A stretch of DNA of 64,000 nt. It comes from Paenibacillus gyeongsangnamensis. Lineage in GTDB: Bacteria; Bacillota; Bacilli; Paenibacillales; NBRC-103111. Location of the stretch: contig NZ_JAQAGZ010000024.1 of NCBI RefSeq assembly GCF_027533625.1, positions 62,001 to 126,000 on the forward strand, given 5' to 3'. The notes beneath the pieces were generated by a model. It ran no database searches, was not told where the DNA came from, and saw only the letters and a list, made by a program, of their open reading frames with translations. The position numbers and the translations under genes are program-made. Below are positions 52,172 through 61,300 of this stretch, one piece after another (within the stretch, counting starts at the first letter, position 1; each line of letters starts with the position of its first letter).

Positions 52172-52195
52172 CCTCTGCGGTTTGAAATTAGGTAA

Positions 52196-52224
52196 ATCAT
52201 ACCATGTCTTACAGCGAAAGACAA
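52196..52224 (-). promoter_or_regulatory. Promoter of the HRDC gene
   Basis: Minus-strand TTGTCT (52219-52224), 17-nt spacer, TATGAT (52196-52201). The transcript would pass the terminator at 52132-52171 before reaching the gene. Confidence 0.7.
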
Positions 52225-52299
52225 GCATGAATTTGGATAACGAGGGGATTTCCCGGTTACGCTACTAACGGCAGCAGAACACGAAGGAGGCGCGGAATC

Positions 52300-52593
52300 A
52301 TGGATAAGCGGAAAGACGGCTTCTTACAAGAAGCTCCCGACAAAAAATATACCGATCTGGCCACCGTCGAATCACAGCGCAACGACCTGATCGCCGAGGA
52401 ATTCCCCGAAGGGCCCTACGGCTCCAGCTTCGCTCCCGAAATCCTCGGCAAAAGCACGCCCTGGAGAGAGGACCAGCGCTCGTATAACCAGTTCACTTAC
52501 GAAAACCGCGAGCTGCACGCCGGCCTTTCCCGGGAGTATCCGGGCGCGCATCCGACGCACGATTCGAGCGGCGACGATCATGTCGAAGAATAG
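52300..52593 (+). CDS. Hypothetical protein (97 aa)
   Basis: A hydrophilic protein with GGAGG 9 nt before the ATG. It is rich in charged and polar residues, has no membrane segment, and includes EEFPEGPYGSSFAPEILGK and REDQRSYNQFTYENRELHAG. Codon use resembles its neighbours and the stop is followed by a hairpin. I do not recognise the family. Confidence 0.75.
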   Translation: MDKRKDGFLQEAPDKKYTDLATVESQRNDLIAEEFPEGPYGSSFAPEILGKSTPWREDQRSYNQFTYENRELHAGLSREYPGAHPTHDSSGDDHVEE

Positions 52594-52596
52594 AAG

Positions 52597-52635
52597 AGCA
52601 GCCCGGCTCCCCCTTGAACGCGGGACCGGGCTGCT
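52597..52635. terminator. Hairpin between the 97-aa gene and ilvD
   Basis: AGCAGCCCGG (52597-52606) pairs with CCGGGCTGCT (52626-52635). No strong T-run on either side, so it is only a probable shared terminator. Confidence 0.5.
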
Positions 52636-52650
52636 CTGCCTTGAGACGAA

Positions 52651-54339
52651 TTAGATTTTCATGATGCCGCCCATGCTGGCGTTCGTAACGAGCTTGGAAT
52701 AGCGGGCAAGATAGCCCGTTTTCACTTTCGGCTCGAAGCCTTTCCAGCCGGCTTTGCGGCGCTCCATTTCCTCGTCGCTGATCAGCAGCTGAATCGTGCG
52801 GTTCTCCAGATCCAGCTCGATCTCATCCCCGTCTTGGACGAAAGCGATCGGTCCGCCCTCCGCCGCTTCCGGCGAAATGTGTCCGATGCTGATGCCGCGG
52901 GATGCGCCGGAGAACCGGCCGTCGGTGATGAGGCCGACCTTCGCGCCGAGGCCCATGCCCACGATTTGCGAAGTAGGCGCCAGCATCTCAGGCATGCCAG
53001 GGCCGCCCTTCGGTCCTTCGTAGCGGATTACGACGACATGGCCTTCTTTGACTTTGCCGTTCGCAATGCCGGCCAGCGCGTCTTCCTGGGAGTCGAAGCA
53101 GATGGCAGGCCCTTTGTGATAGCCGCCGACGGATTTGTCTACGGCGCCTACTTTAATGATGGAGCCTTCCGGTGCCAGGTTGCCGAACAGTACCGCCAGG
53201 CCGCCGCGCTCGGAATGCGGATTGTCGAGCGGACGAATGACGTCCTTGTCGAGGATCTCGCAGCCGGCTGCGTTCTCGGCGAGCGTCCGGCCCGTTACGG
53301 TCAACGTTCCGCCGTGGATGGCGCCCGGCTTCTTCAGCAGCTCGTTAATGACGGCGCTCACGCCGCCCGCATTGTGCACGTCTTCGATATGGTAGTCGGA
53401 AGCCGGTGCGATCTTCGCCAGATGCGGCACGCGGTTCGCGACTTCATTGATGCGCTCGATCGGATATTCGATGCCCGCTTCGTGAGCCAGCGCCAGCGTA
53501 TGCAGCACGGTGTTAGTGGAGCCGCCCATAGCCATGTCCAGCGCGAAGGCGTTGTCGATCGCTTCCACCGTTACGATGTCGCGAGGCTTGATGTCCTTCT
53601 CGATCAATTCCATCAGCTGTCTTGCGGATTTCTTGACGAATTCCTTGCGGTCTTCGGAGATGGCCAGAATCGTGCCGTTGCCCGGCAGGGCGAGGCCGAG
53701 GCCTTCCGCCAAGCAGTTCATGGAGTTGGCCGTGAACATGCCGGAACAGGAGCCGCAGGTCGGACAGCCGTATTGCTCCAGCTCGAGCAGGCTCTTGTCG
53801 TCGATCTTGCCGACTTGGTAAGCGCCTACGCCTTCGAATACAGAGGTTAAGGAAATCGCGCGGCCGTCGCTCGTGCGGCCCGCTTTCATCGGTCCGCCGC
53901 TGACCATGATCGTCGGGATGTTGACGCGCAGCATGCCCATCATCATGCCCGGCGTAATTTTATCGCAGTTCGGGATGCAGACCATGCCGTCGAACCAGTG
54001 CGCGGAAACGACCGTCTCCAAGGAGTCTGCGATAATCTCGCGGCTCGGCAGGGAATAACGCATGCCGATATGGCCCATTGCGATGCCATCGTCAACGCCG
54101 ATGGTATTGAACTCGAAAGGTACGCCACCCGCTTCACGGATCGCTTCTTTTACCAGCTTGCCGAATTCCTGCAGGTGGACGTGTCCCGGAATAATATCGA
54201 TATAAGAGTTGCAAACCGCAATAAACGGCTTGTCGAAATCTTCCTCTTTGACGCCTGCGGCACGCAGCAAGCTGCGGTGCGGAGCGCGGTCAAAGCCCCT
54301 TTTAATCATGTCGCTTCTCATTTTCTTCGGTTTGGACAT
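52651..54339 (-). CDS. ilvD: Dihydroxy-acid dehydratase
   Basis: A 562-residue iron-sulfur enzyme of valine, leucine and isoleucine synthesis. Cysteines at 125 (IPNCDKITPG) and 198 (CGSCSGMFTANSMN) are cluster ligands. The earlier segment reads PGHVHL, as in E. coli, rather than the PCNxHL of the [2Fe-2S] type. GDEMAHG-like DDGIAMGH and the C-terminal GRFSGASRG are conserved. GGAGG is 11 nt before the ATG. No other ilv gene is adjacent. Confidence 0.96.
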   Translation of the reverse strand: MSKPKKMRSDMIKRGFDRAPHRSLLRAAGVKEEDFDKPFIAVCNSYIDIIPGHVHLQEFGKLVKEAIREAGGVPFEFNTIGVDDGIAMGHIGMRYSLPSREIIADSLETVVSAHWFDGMVCIPNCDKITPGMMMGMLRVNIPTIMVSGGPMKAGRTSDGRAISLTSVFEGVGAYQVGKIDDKSLLELEQYGCPTCGSCSGMFTANSMNCLAEGLGLALPGNGTILAISEDRKEFVKKSARQLMELIEKDIKPRDIVTVEAIDNAFALDMAMGGSTNTVLHTLALAHEAGIEYPIERINEVANRVPHLAKIAPASDYHIEDVHNAGGVSAVINELLKKPGAIHGGTLTVTGRTLAENAAGCEILDKDVIRPLDNPHSERGGLAVLFGNLAPEGSIIKVGAVDKSVGGYHKGPAICFDSQEDALAGIANGKVKEGHVVVIRYEGPKGGPGMPEMLAPTSQIVGMGLGAKVGLITDGRFSGASRGISIGHISPEAAEGGPIAFVQDGDEIELDLENRTIQLLISDEEMERRKAGWKGFEPKVKTGYLARYSKLVTNASMGGIMKI

Positions 54340-54566
54340 CGGTAGTGTTGCCTCCGTTTCGGTTCGTAGGAATGGACCCTCGCTCTTATGGTATAATCGC
54401 TTCTGTCAATTGTACCATGTTTCAAAAGAATTGAAAACGCGAGAAACATCCTGTTATCAGGCGATAGACGGACATCCGCTTCCCTCTTTGCCCCATGGCG
54501 CTCAAATCTGTTATAATTTCGGTATCCATTGGAGGAATACAGATGTACAGGGAGGGTGGGCGTCAT

Positions 54567-54860
54567 ATGACGGAACTTGATTATTTATACGACGGTACGG
54601 AGGAAACGAAGACGAGATTCGTCTGCTTCGTCGGGGAGACGCTTCGGCGGTTCGACCTGGCCATTACGACGACCAGCCGCTTCTACGGCAAGAAGCTCGT
54701 TACCGATATGCAGTCCGGACGCACGGCGGTCATCGGACCGGACGATCTGGAGGAGGAGGGCTACCTCGAGCACGTCTATAAGCTGAACGGGGAGGAGGCC
54801 GCCGAGCTTCGGTCGTTCCTGGAGGAAGTGATCGGACCGGTGCATTTTACCGATCTTTAA
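54567..54860 (+). CDS. DUF3055 family protein
   Basis: A 97-residue cytosolic protein with the DUF3055 pattern: LYDGTEETKTRFVCFVGE, RFDLAITTTSRFYGKKLV, DMQSGRTAVIGPDDLEEEGYLEH and EEAAELRSFLEEVIG. The family is common in Bacillales and has no known role. ATG 54567 has GGGAGG 11 nt upstream; longer frames to 54495 lack one. A terminator follows at once. Confidence 0.85.
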   Translation: MTELDYLYDGTEETKTRFVCFVGETLRRFDLAITTTSRFYGKKLVTDMQSGRTAVIGPDDLEEEGYLEHVYKLNGEEAAELRSFLEEVIGPVHFTDL

Positions 54861-54893
54861 TAGCCAAGCTTTAGGCGCGCATAGGCAAAAATC

Positions 54894-54932
54894 AAGGACC
54901 CAGGCATGATCGCATGCCCCGGGTCCTTTTTA
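54894..54932 (+). terminator. Terminator of the DUF3055 gene
   Basis: AAGGACCC with GGGTCCTT outside and GGCATG (54903-54908) with CATGCC (54913-54918) inside, then TTTTT. Confidence 0.8.
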
Positions 54933-54943
54933 ACCTCCGGCCC

Positions 54944-56632
54944 CTAACCGGCCAGCCCCTGAAAAATCGCTTTGATCTTGGAAGCCAAATAATGGCTGCC
55001 TCCCCGCTGCTCCACCTGCTCGACCATGAGCGCCACGATAAGCCGCGGATTGTCGGTGTCATACGCAACGAACCAGCCGTTCTCCTGGCCGGCTTCCCCT
55101 TTTTTCTGCTTCAGCTCTGCGGTGCCAGTCTTGCCGGCAAGCCGTAGCCCGGGGATTTGAGCCGCATGTCCGGTTCCGGCCGAGTCGTCGATGACCGCTG
55201 TCAGCTTCGACGTCATTAGACGACTGATCTCCGGAGAGATCAGTCCGCTTTTCCAAATTTCCCCTCCGACTGGTCCGCCCTTGCGCTCCAACACCGGCTT
55301 CAGCATGCTGCCCCCGTTCGTAAACACCGTGTATGCGGCGGCGACATGCAGCGGGGTCATGAGCACTTCGCCTTGCCCGTAGCCCGAATCGGCCAGCTGA
55401 ATATCACTCTTGATGCCGGCGACCGCCAAGGAGGACGAGTCGATCGCCAGAGGAAGGTCCAGCTTCTCGCCGAAGCCGAACGGGGTCACCGACTGCACGA
55501 AGCGATCCTTCCCCAGCTCCAGAGCGACCTGGGCAAAATAAATATTATCGGAATACAACAGCGCCTTCGATAAATCGACCGCTTCCGCCGCCTGGGAGAC
55601 CCGGCTGACGTAGTAATTGCCCCAAGAGGCGTCCTTGCGCCACTCCTTGCCGGTGATCGTACGGACCGCTTCGGGGTCCAGCGTCTTCACCTGCAGGGCA
55701 ACGGCCGCCATGATCGGCTTGAAGGCCGAGCCCGGCGAATAAGCGCGAGCGAACCGGTTCAGCAGCGGTTTGTCCGGATTCTCGTTCCACTGCTTCCACT
55801 GGTCGTTCGAGACGCCGCTAACCCATACGTTCGGGTCATACGACGGCGTGCTGACGAGCGCCAGAATGTCCCCCGTCAGAGGATGCAGCTCCACCCCCGC
55901 AGCCGCATCCTTGCTCAGCTGGCGGTACAGCGATTCCTGGTAAGCCGCGTCAATCGTCAGCTTGACCGCCTCTCCGTCAACCGCCTCCCGCTGGGCGAGC
56001 GTCGCTTTTTCTTTGCCGTCGGCGCCCGTGATGTAAACCCGTCCCCCGTCCTGCCCGCGCAGGCGTGCTTCGAGGGAAAGCTCCAGGCCGGTCTTGCCGA
56101 TCCAGTCGTCGGGCTGGTAGCCTTTGCTCTTCAGCCTTTCGAGCTCCTCCCCGTTGATCCGGCCGACATATCCCGTAAGATGCGCAGCCGCTTCGCCCAG
56201 CGGATAGGCCCGCACCTTCTTCGTCCTTGTCCCTACACCCGGGATGGCCAGCAGCGCCTCCAGCCGGGGATCCCCCTTGGACACGACCGTCAGCGGCACG
56301 AACAGCTCCGGCTTCACCCAGGCCGCCTGCAGCTTCGCTTGAATATCCTCCGGCTTTATCTTGAGCAGCTCGCCCGCTTTGGCGACGGATGAATCCGTCA
56401 GCTTCCCAGGCACGATTCCGACCTCATCCCGGTCCTCGTTGATGGCTAGCCCCTTGCCGCTGCGATCGTAAATCTCACCCCGCATCGCCTTCGTAGACTG
56501 CACCCGTACCTTGTCCGTCTCCCCCAGCTGCGGGAACAGGAACGCCGGCGACCACTCCACACCCCAGGCGCTGCCTTCCGCCTTCAACACGGCCGTTTGA
56601 TCATAAGCTATCGGTCCAGCGACCGTATTCAT
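54944..56632 (-). CDS. Penicillin-binding protein, transpeptidase part (C-terminal fragment)
   Basis: 562 codons. The dimerisation domain runs from about 30 to 230 (RGEIYDRSGKGLA) and the transpeptidase domain follows. The catalytic serine is in SPGSAFKP (SxxK), SDN is in YSDNIYF and KTG is in LAGKTGTAEL. It crosslinks peptidoglycan outside the cell. The first ATG overlaps the stop of the upstream fragment by 4 nt and lacks a Shine-Dalgarno site. Confidence 0.85.
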   Translation of the reverse strand: MNTVAGPIAYDQTAVLKAEGSAWGVEWSPAFLFPQLGETDKVRVQSTKAMRGEIYDRSGKGLAINEDRDEVGIVPGKLTDSSVAKAGELLKIKPEDIQAKLQAAWVKPELFVPLTVVSKGDPRLEALLAIPGVGTRTKKVRAYPLGEAAAHLTGYVGRINGEELERLKSKGYQPDDWIGKTGLELSLEARLRGQDGGRVYITGADGKEKATLAQREAVDGEAVKLTIDAAYQESLYRQLSKDAAAGVELHPLTGDILALVSTPSYDPNVWVSGVSNDQWKQWNENPDKPLLNRFARAYSPGSAFKPIMAAVALQVKTLDPEAVRTITGKEWRKDASWGNYYVSRVSQAAEAVDLSKALLYSDNIYFAQVALELGKDRFVQSVTPFGFGEKLDLPLAIDSSSLAVAGIKSDIQLADSGYGQGEVLMTPLHVAAAYTVFTNGGSMLKPVLERKGGPVGGEIWKSGLISPEISRLMTSKLTAVIDDSAGTGHAAQIPGLRLAGKTGTAELKQKKGEAGQENGWFVAYDTDNPRLIVALMVEQVEQRGGSHYLASKIKAIFQGLAG

Positions 56633-56964
56633 CTCGACATGCAGCTTAAACCGTGCTTTATCCGGTTCTTTCGGATCTTCTCCGGTCCCGCGGACGTGAC
56701 GGTAAGCCCGTTCATTCCGATGCCTTCATAGATTGTGCGATGCCGGCCGGAGAACGCCTCCTCGCTCAGCTTTTGCCTCGTTTCGGCCGAGAGTGCGCTG
56801 TACATCAGCGCATACCGGCCGGCTTGCCAGGCTTGGGTAAACGTCTGCATGACCGCCTCCGGCGGCTGCCGGTCCGGCTTGCAGCCCGCCAGAGGAAGCA
56901 GCAGCAGGAAGGGCAGCAGGCTCCAGCCCCCCGGAATCCAGCCCCGATGTTTCGATTTGTTCAT
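56629..56964 (-). CDS. Penicillin-binding protein, NTF2-like N-terminal fragment
   Basis: 111 codons from ATG 56964 (GGAG 8 nt upstream). A lipobox LLPLAGC at about 23-29 anchors it as a lipoprotein. MQTFTQAWQAGRYALMYSALSAETRQKLSEEAF is the NTF2-like domain start. The frame ends early because of the shift. Confidence 0.75.
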   Translation of the reverse strand: MNKSKHRGWIPGGWSLLPFLLLLPLAGCKPDRQPPEAVMQTFTQAWQAGRYALMYSALSAETRQKLSEEAFSGRHRTIYEGIGMNGLTVTSAGPEKIRKNRIKHGLSCMSR

Positions 56965-57099
56965 GTTCGGTTCTCCATCCTTCCACAGCTTCTGTCTTCT
57001 GCTAGTGTAATAGAGGATGGGCGTCGGTTGAACGAACAATTGGCTGATATTTCTCTTACAGGAAGCCGTCAGGGAGATCGAACCCTTGACGGCACAAAA

Positions 57100-57146
57100 A
57101 AAACCGGCTGCCGCTCGGAAAGAGCGGGCAACCGGGCAGGGCAGCC
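57100..57146 (-). terminator. Cupin gene terminator
   Basis: GGCTGCC (57106-57112) pairs with GGCAGCC (57140-57146) around a long GC-rich loop; minus-strand T8 follows. A second hairpin, GCCGTCA with TTGACGGC (57065-57092), lies just downstream. Confidence 0.8.
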
Positions 57147-57148
57147 GT

Positions 57149-57466
57149 TTATCTTTTGACCAAATCTTCGCGAACCGGAGTGAACGAATCGAGCAGCGCG
57201 CTCGGCTCCAGCGCACGGCAGCCATGTTTGGCGCCGCTTGGAATGTAGATCGTCTCGCCGGCGGAGATCACTTTCTTCTCCCCATCCACGGAGAACTCCA
57301 GCTTTCCGCGCAGGCAATAGGACAGCTGCTCGTGGGGATGGCTGTGAATATACCCTTCCGCGCCTTCCTCGAAGTGCACTTCCATCATCATCAGCCCTGC
57401 ACCGGGCTCGAAAATTTTGCGCTTCACCCCGGGCTCGGCATTTTCCCATTGATTGATATTGCTCAT
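57149..57466 (-). CDS. Small cupin protein
   Basis: A 105-residue single-domain cupin. The metal motif is GYIHSHPHEQLSYCLRGKLEF (two His and a Glu), with the second motif ISAGETIYIPSGAKHGC. Such proteins bind a metal and act as isomerases, dioxygenases or sensors; the substrate is unknown. It is monocistronic. Confidence 0.85.
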   Translation of the reverse strand: MSNINQWENAEPGVKRKIFEPGAGLMMMEVHFEEGAEGYIHSHPHEQLSYCLRGKLEFSVDGEKKVISAGETIYIPSGAKHGCRALEPSALLDSFTPVREDLVKR

Positions 57467-57599
57467 CTGTACTTCCCTCCGTATTCCAAGAATAGGCCCT
57501 GCCGGCCTTCAAGGCACCCTTCATTATACCTGATTCGCTCAGGCGGCATGTAGGAGTTTTTCCAGTTGTCGCATGGTTTTCTTTAGCTCGCTGCCTCTG

Positions 57600-58112
57600 T
57601 TATTCCCACGGAAACGTAGTAGTCAGTACATCCGCGAACTTCTTGCTCTGTTCCCTGCGTAAGGAGCGTATCTCCGCCCGGTGCACGGCCGTCTCGTGCA
57701 GCCGCACTTCCTCAGCCGATTCCGGCACGACCTGCGGAACCGTGACCGGCTTGCGGTTTTCGTCCAGCGCTACGAAGGTGAGAAAAGCCGTGGCCGCCAC
57801 CCGGCGCTCCGCCGTTTTCAAATCCTCGGTCATCACCTTCACGAAAACCTCCATCGAGCTCTTCCCCGTCCACGTAACGAACGACTCGAGACAAACCGAA
57901 TCGGTAGGCCGAATCGGAAACAGGAAGTCCACGGAGTCGGTGGAAGCCGTCACTACCGAACGCCGGCAGTGCTTAGAGGCGGCGATCGAGGCAATGTCGT
58001 CGATGTAAGCCATCAGTTTACCGCCGAACAGCGTATTGTGATTGTTGACGTCCGTCGGAAAAATCCGGGACGTCTTGTAGCATCTTGATTCCTTGACAAA
58101 TCGTTGTTCCAT
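57600..58112 (-). CDS. Acyl-CoA thioesterase (hotdog fold, YkhA-like)
   Basis: A 170-residue protein. VNNHNTLFGGKLMAYIDDIASIAASKHC is the hotdog active-site segment with the catalytic Asp. SVDFLFPIRPTDSVCLESFVTWTGKSSMEVFVKV and ATAFLTFVALDENRKPVTVPQVVPES follow, typical of medium- to long-chain acyl-CoA thioesterases. The ATG at 58112 has AAGGGGA 11 nt upstream; an earlier ATG at 58133 has none. Confidence 0.88.
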   Translation of the reverse strand: MEQRFVKESRCYKTSRIFPTDVNNHNTLFGGKLMAYIDDIASIAASKHCRRSVVTASTDSVDFLFPIRPTDSVCLESFVTWTGKSSMEVFVKVMTEDLKTAERRVAATAFLTFVALDENRKPVTVPQVVPESAEEVRLHETAVHRAEIRSLRREQSKKFADVLTTTFPWE

Positions 58113-58256
58113 CCGAACCAGCGTCCCCTTCATTCGTTAAACTGATTAGCTAGCCTAACCCTATCATACCTTTGCGGGGACACGCAATCCCGTTTATTCC
58201 GGCCAGATTGACAAGAAACCCGGATATGCAGAATAAAGCCCGAACGTCACCATACA

Positions 58257-58295
58257 CAAAAAAGGCAGGAAGCCGAATGCACTCGGCCTTCCTGT
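58257..58295 (-). terminator. Terminator of the SLH surface-protein gene
   Basis: AGGAAGCCGA and TCGGCCTTCCT pair with one bulge; on the minus strand CTTCCTGCCTTTTTTG follows. Confidence 0.75.
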
Positions 58296-58334
58296 TGTAT
58301 TTCCTGGATTGTTCTGTTCTGCGGCATCGTTGAG

Positions 58335-61300
58335 CTACTTCTGTACTTCTTTGTTGTCTTGAATCATGTAGTCATGATCCGTCGATGCTTCTTCAATATC
58401 GCCATATGCCCAGTAACTTGGGTTCACATCCGACCATGTTGGATTACCCACACCTGTTAACGGTCCGCGATTCATAAGACGGTTAATCATCGTGACAACT
58501 TCGGCACGGGTGGCGTTTGCTTTGGGACGGAACGTTCCATCCTCATAGCCTTTTAGGATACCGGCTTGAGTTGACAAATAAATGGCATCGCGCGCCCAGC
58601 TGCCGGAGATATCCGTGAAAACATCCATCCCTGTGCCTTGCAAGTTTTTCAGACGAGCCACAATACCCGCCATTTCTTCCCTTGTAATCGGTTGATTCGG
58701 GCGGAATGTCCCATCGGGGTATCCGTTCATAAATCCGGCTTTTGTGACGGCTGCAATTTCATCGGCTCCCCAATCCGCATGGGATACATCCGAGTAGGAC
58801 ATGCCGTCTAAAGCGGATTTGGAAAGGTGATAGACTCTAAAGAGCATAGCCGCAACTTCTTCGCGGGTTACATTTCTTTCCGATTTAAACGTTCCGTCCG
58901 GATAGCCCTCGATGTACTTTTCATGATGACCCGATTCATGAGTTATGGACGCAGTATCCGCCGCCATCGTAATCGACTTGCTTACCGACTGCTTCGTTTC
59001 TGTTCCATTAACGACAGCCGACACTGTGAAAATGTGGCTGCTTCCCGCTGTAAGACCTGTAACTTGGTAGCTTGTACCCGTCACATTCGAAGCAATAACC
59101 TTACCGTTATCGTAAATGTTATACGATTCGACTCCGGACATCACATCCCAATTCAACAATACGCCAGCAGACGTAATGCTGCTTGTTGTAAGACCCGTAG
59201 GAGCATTGCCGCTTACAAACGTGCCTCCGGATCCGGAAGATGAACTGCTTTGCTTCTTCATTGAATAGCTGAATGATACGATCGTTTGCCCAACATGAAT
59301 GATTCCGTTTTGAATGTAACTGTCCGAGCCGTCAACTGCTGGAACGTTGGGCGCGGCAATTAAGGTGTTGTAATTGGTATAGCCGGGTTTTGTCGCCACA
59401 ATGTAATAGTCTGCATTCGGGAATACCATCCACCCGTACTCTCCCGCCGCATCCGTGATTTGCGGGTTATGGTTTTGATTCGGCGCAAAGTTGGATAACT
59501 CCGGCAAGTTAACCGGTGTATTCGGTGTGTGTCCATTCTGTCTATTCAGCGGGGTATCCGCCCAATACAAAGTCATATTGATTCCGCTCACAGGCTGCCC
59601 CGTATATGCATCCGTAACGATACCATATGGGTCAATTAAGGAGTAGACAACGCCCATCTCCCCATTTTGATTGATACTCACGGAGACCGACGGTCCGGCC
59701 AATATAGACCCGTCTGGAGCTTTTATCTGGTATTTAATAATATATTGTCCTTGCGGCACGTTGTTCACATCAAAGTTTCCGTTCGCATCCAGTCCGGCGG
59801 TATAACTGAAATTATTTCCATTCGTGCCTTGAACGACCGCGCTAACATTCCCAGTTCCGAACAGGCTTCCGATGGTTGGCTGCGAATTCGAACTATTCGA
59901 AGCAGATCTTGAAATAAATAATTGGCCGCTGATTTTGTTAGCCGAAGCAATCGTTTGCCCTGTGCCGTTTAATTGCCCTACCGTCGCCGTTTGCGTTTGA
60001 TTCAACATGACGGTTTGATTTCCAACTTGAACCGGTGTTTGAATGTTCAGCGTATAAGTAAAGTTGCCGCGAGGCACATAAATTTGGTATGAACCATCCG
60101 GACCCGTAGTAACGGTAGAAGAAAAGTCAATGACTCCATCGCCGTTAAAATCTGCCGTAACCGAAACCTTTGCGCCAGCAACAGGTTTTCCGGTCATTTT
60201 GTCGATCACGAATCCCTGCACCGAAGCCGGCATGTAATTAATCGCGATGCTTTGCTGCGTTGACAGTTTGGATGTTGGATCGGTTGCCGTTGCCACAATC
60301 ACTTCATTGACAGGATTAATACCATTGATATTCGGTGCAGTAAATGCCATGGAAGCAATCCCTTGTGCATTCGTAATCACGGTTTGATCTGCTGCAGAGC
60401 CTTTTCCAAAATGGAACGTAATTGGCACATTCGCAACCGGATTTCCGCTTGTTGAAACGACGCTGGCACTCAAAGTTACTTGCGATTTCCCGTCTCCAAC
60501 CACTGATTTAGGCGAAGTGGTCAAAGTGATGCTGAAATTTGGGACGGCATTTACCACAAGAACGGTTGCCGTTGCAGTTTTTCCGCCGAATGTAGAAGTA
60601 ATTGTTGCAGTTCCAGGCGATATGGCCGTGACCAAACCATTAGCGTCTACAGAAGCAATTTCCGGGTTGGAAGAACTGTATGTTGCCAGTTTTGAAACAT
60701 CTGTAATGCTTTGATCTAAATACACTGCGTTCGTAACCGTTTGATGTTTGGCCCCTATCGGGAGCGTGTAGCTACCCAAGTCAACCAGCAGATCGCTTAA
60801 TGTCGACATAGCAGCGCTCGCGCTTTCCGAAGCTGAAGATTCGATGCCGTTACTTACCGCCGTTACGGTGAAGCTATGATTTGTCCCTGCGGTTAGACCT
60901 GTTACCGAGTAACTGGTACCTTGTACACCCGATGCAATTAACTTTCCATTATCATAAATGTTATACGATTGAGCACCGGTTACCGCATTCCAATGAATAG
61001 TTGCCCCCGTAGATGTAATGTTGGTTGTGGTCACACCTGTGGGCGCGGCAATGGTCACGGTAACGTTAGCTTGTACTGATGCGCCGCCATACACGGCTTG
61101 AATTATCGTCGTGCCTGCTCCTACCGCCGTCACAAGGCCATTCGAACCAATAGTCGCTATATTCGGATTGCTGGAACTAAAAGATGATTTATTCGTAATA
61201 TCAAAGCTGCTGCCATCTGAATATACAGACGTTACTACCGTGGAATGCGTTGCTCCTATCGGCAATGTGTAGCTCGTACTGTCTAAATTCAATCCTACCG

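Larger units (their letters stand above)
54944..56964 (-). pseudogene. Class B penicillin-binding protein split by a frameshift
   Basis: Two overlapping frames together encode one PBP of about 673 residues with a lipoprotein-like N-terminus, an NTF2-like (MecA_N) domain, a dimerisation domain and a transpeptidase domain, the layout of B. subtilis PbpC and PBP2a. The first frame ends at 56629 after GPEKIRKNRIK. In the other frame the sequence continues as EDPKEPDKARFKLHVEMNTVAG, which is the expected join. One base appears lost near 56680 in GGACCGGAG. The second frame's ATG has no ribosome site, so it is not a natural start. It may be a real lesion or a sequencing error; the C-terminal motifs are intact. 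Confidence 0.75.

Noticed and set aside
56629..56632. Programmed frameshift or coupled restart (ATGA) in the PBP gene
   Set aside because: No slippery run or ribosome site is seen at the join, and the protein domain is cut in the middle; a plain one-base indel is simpler.
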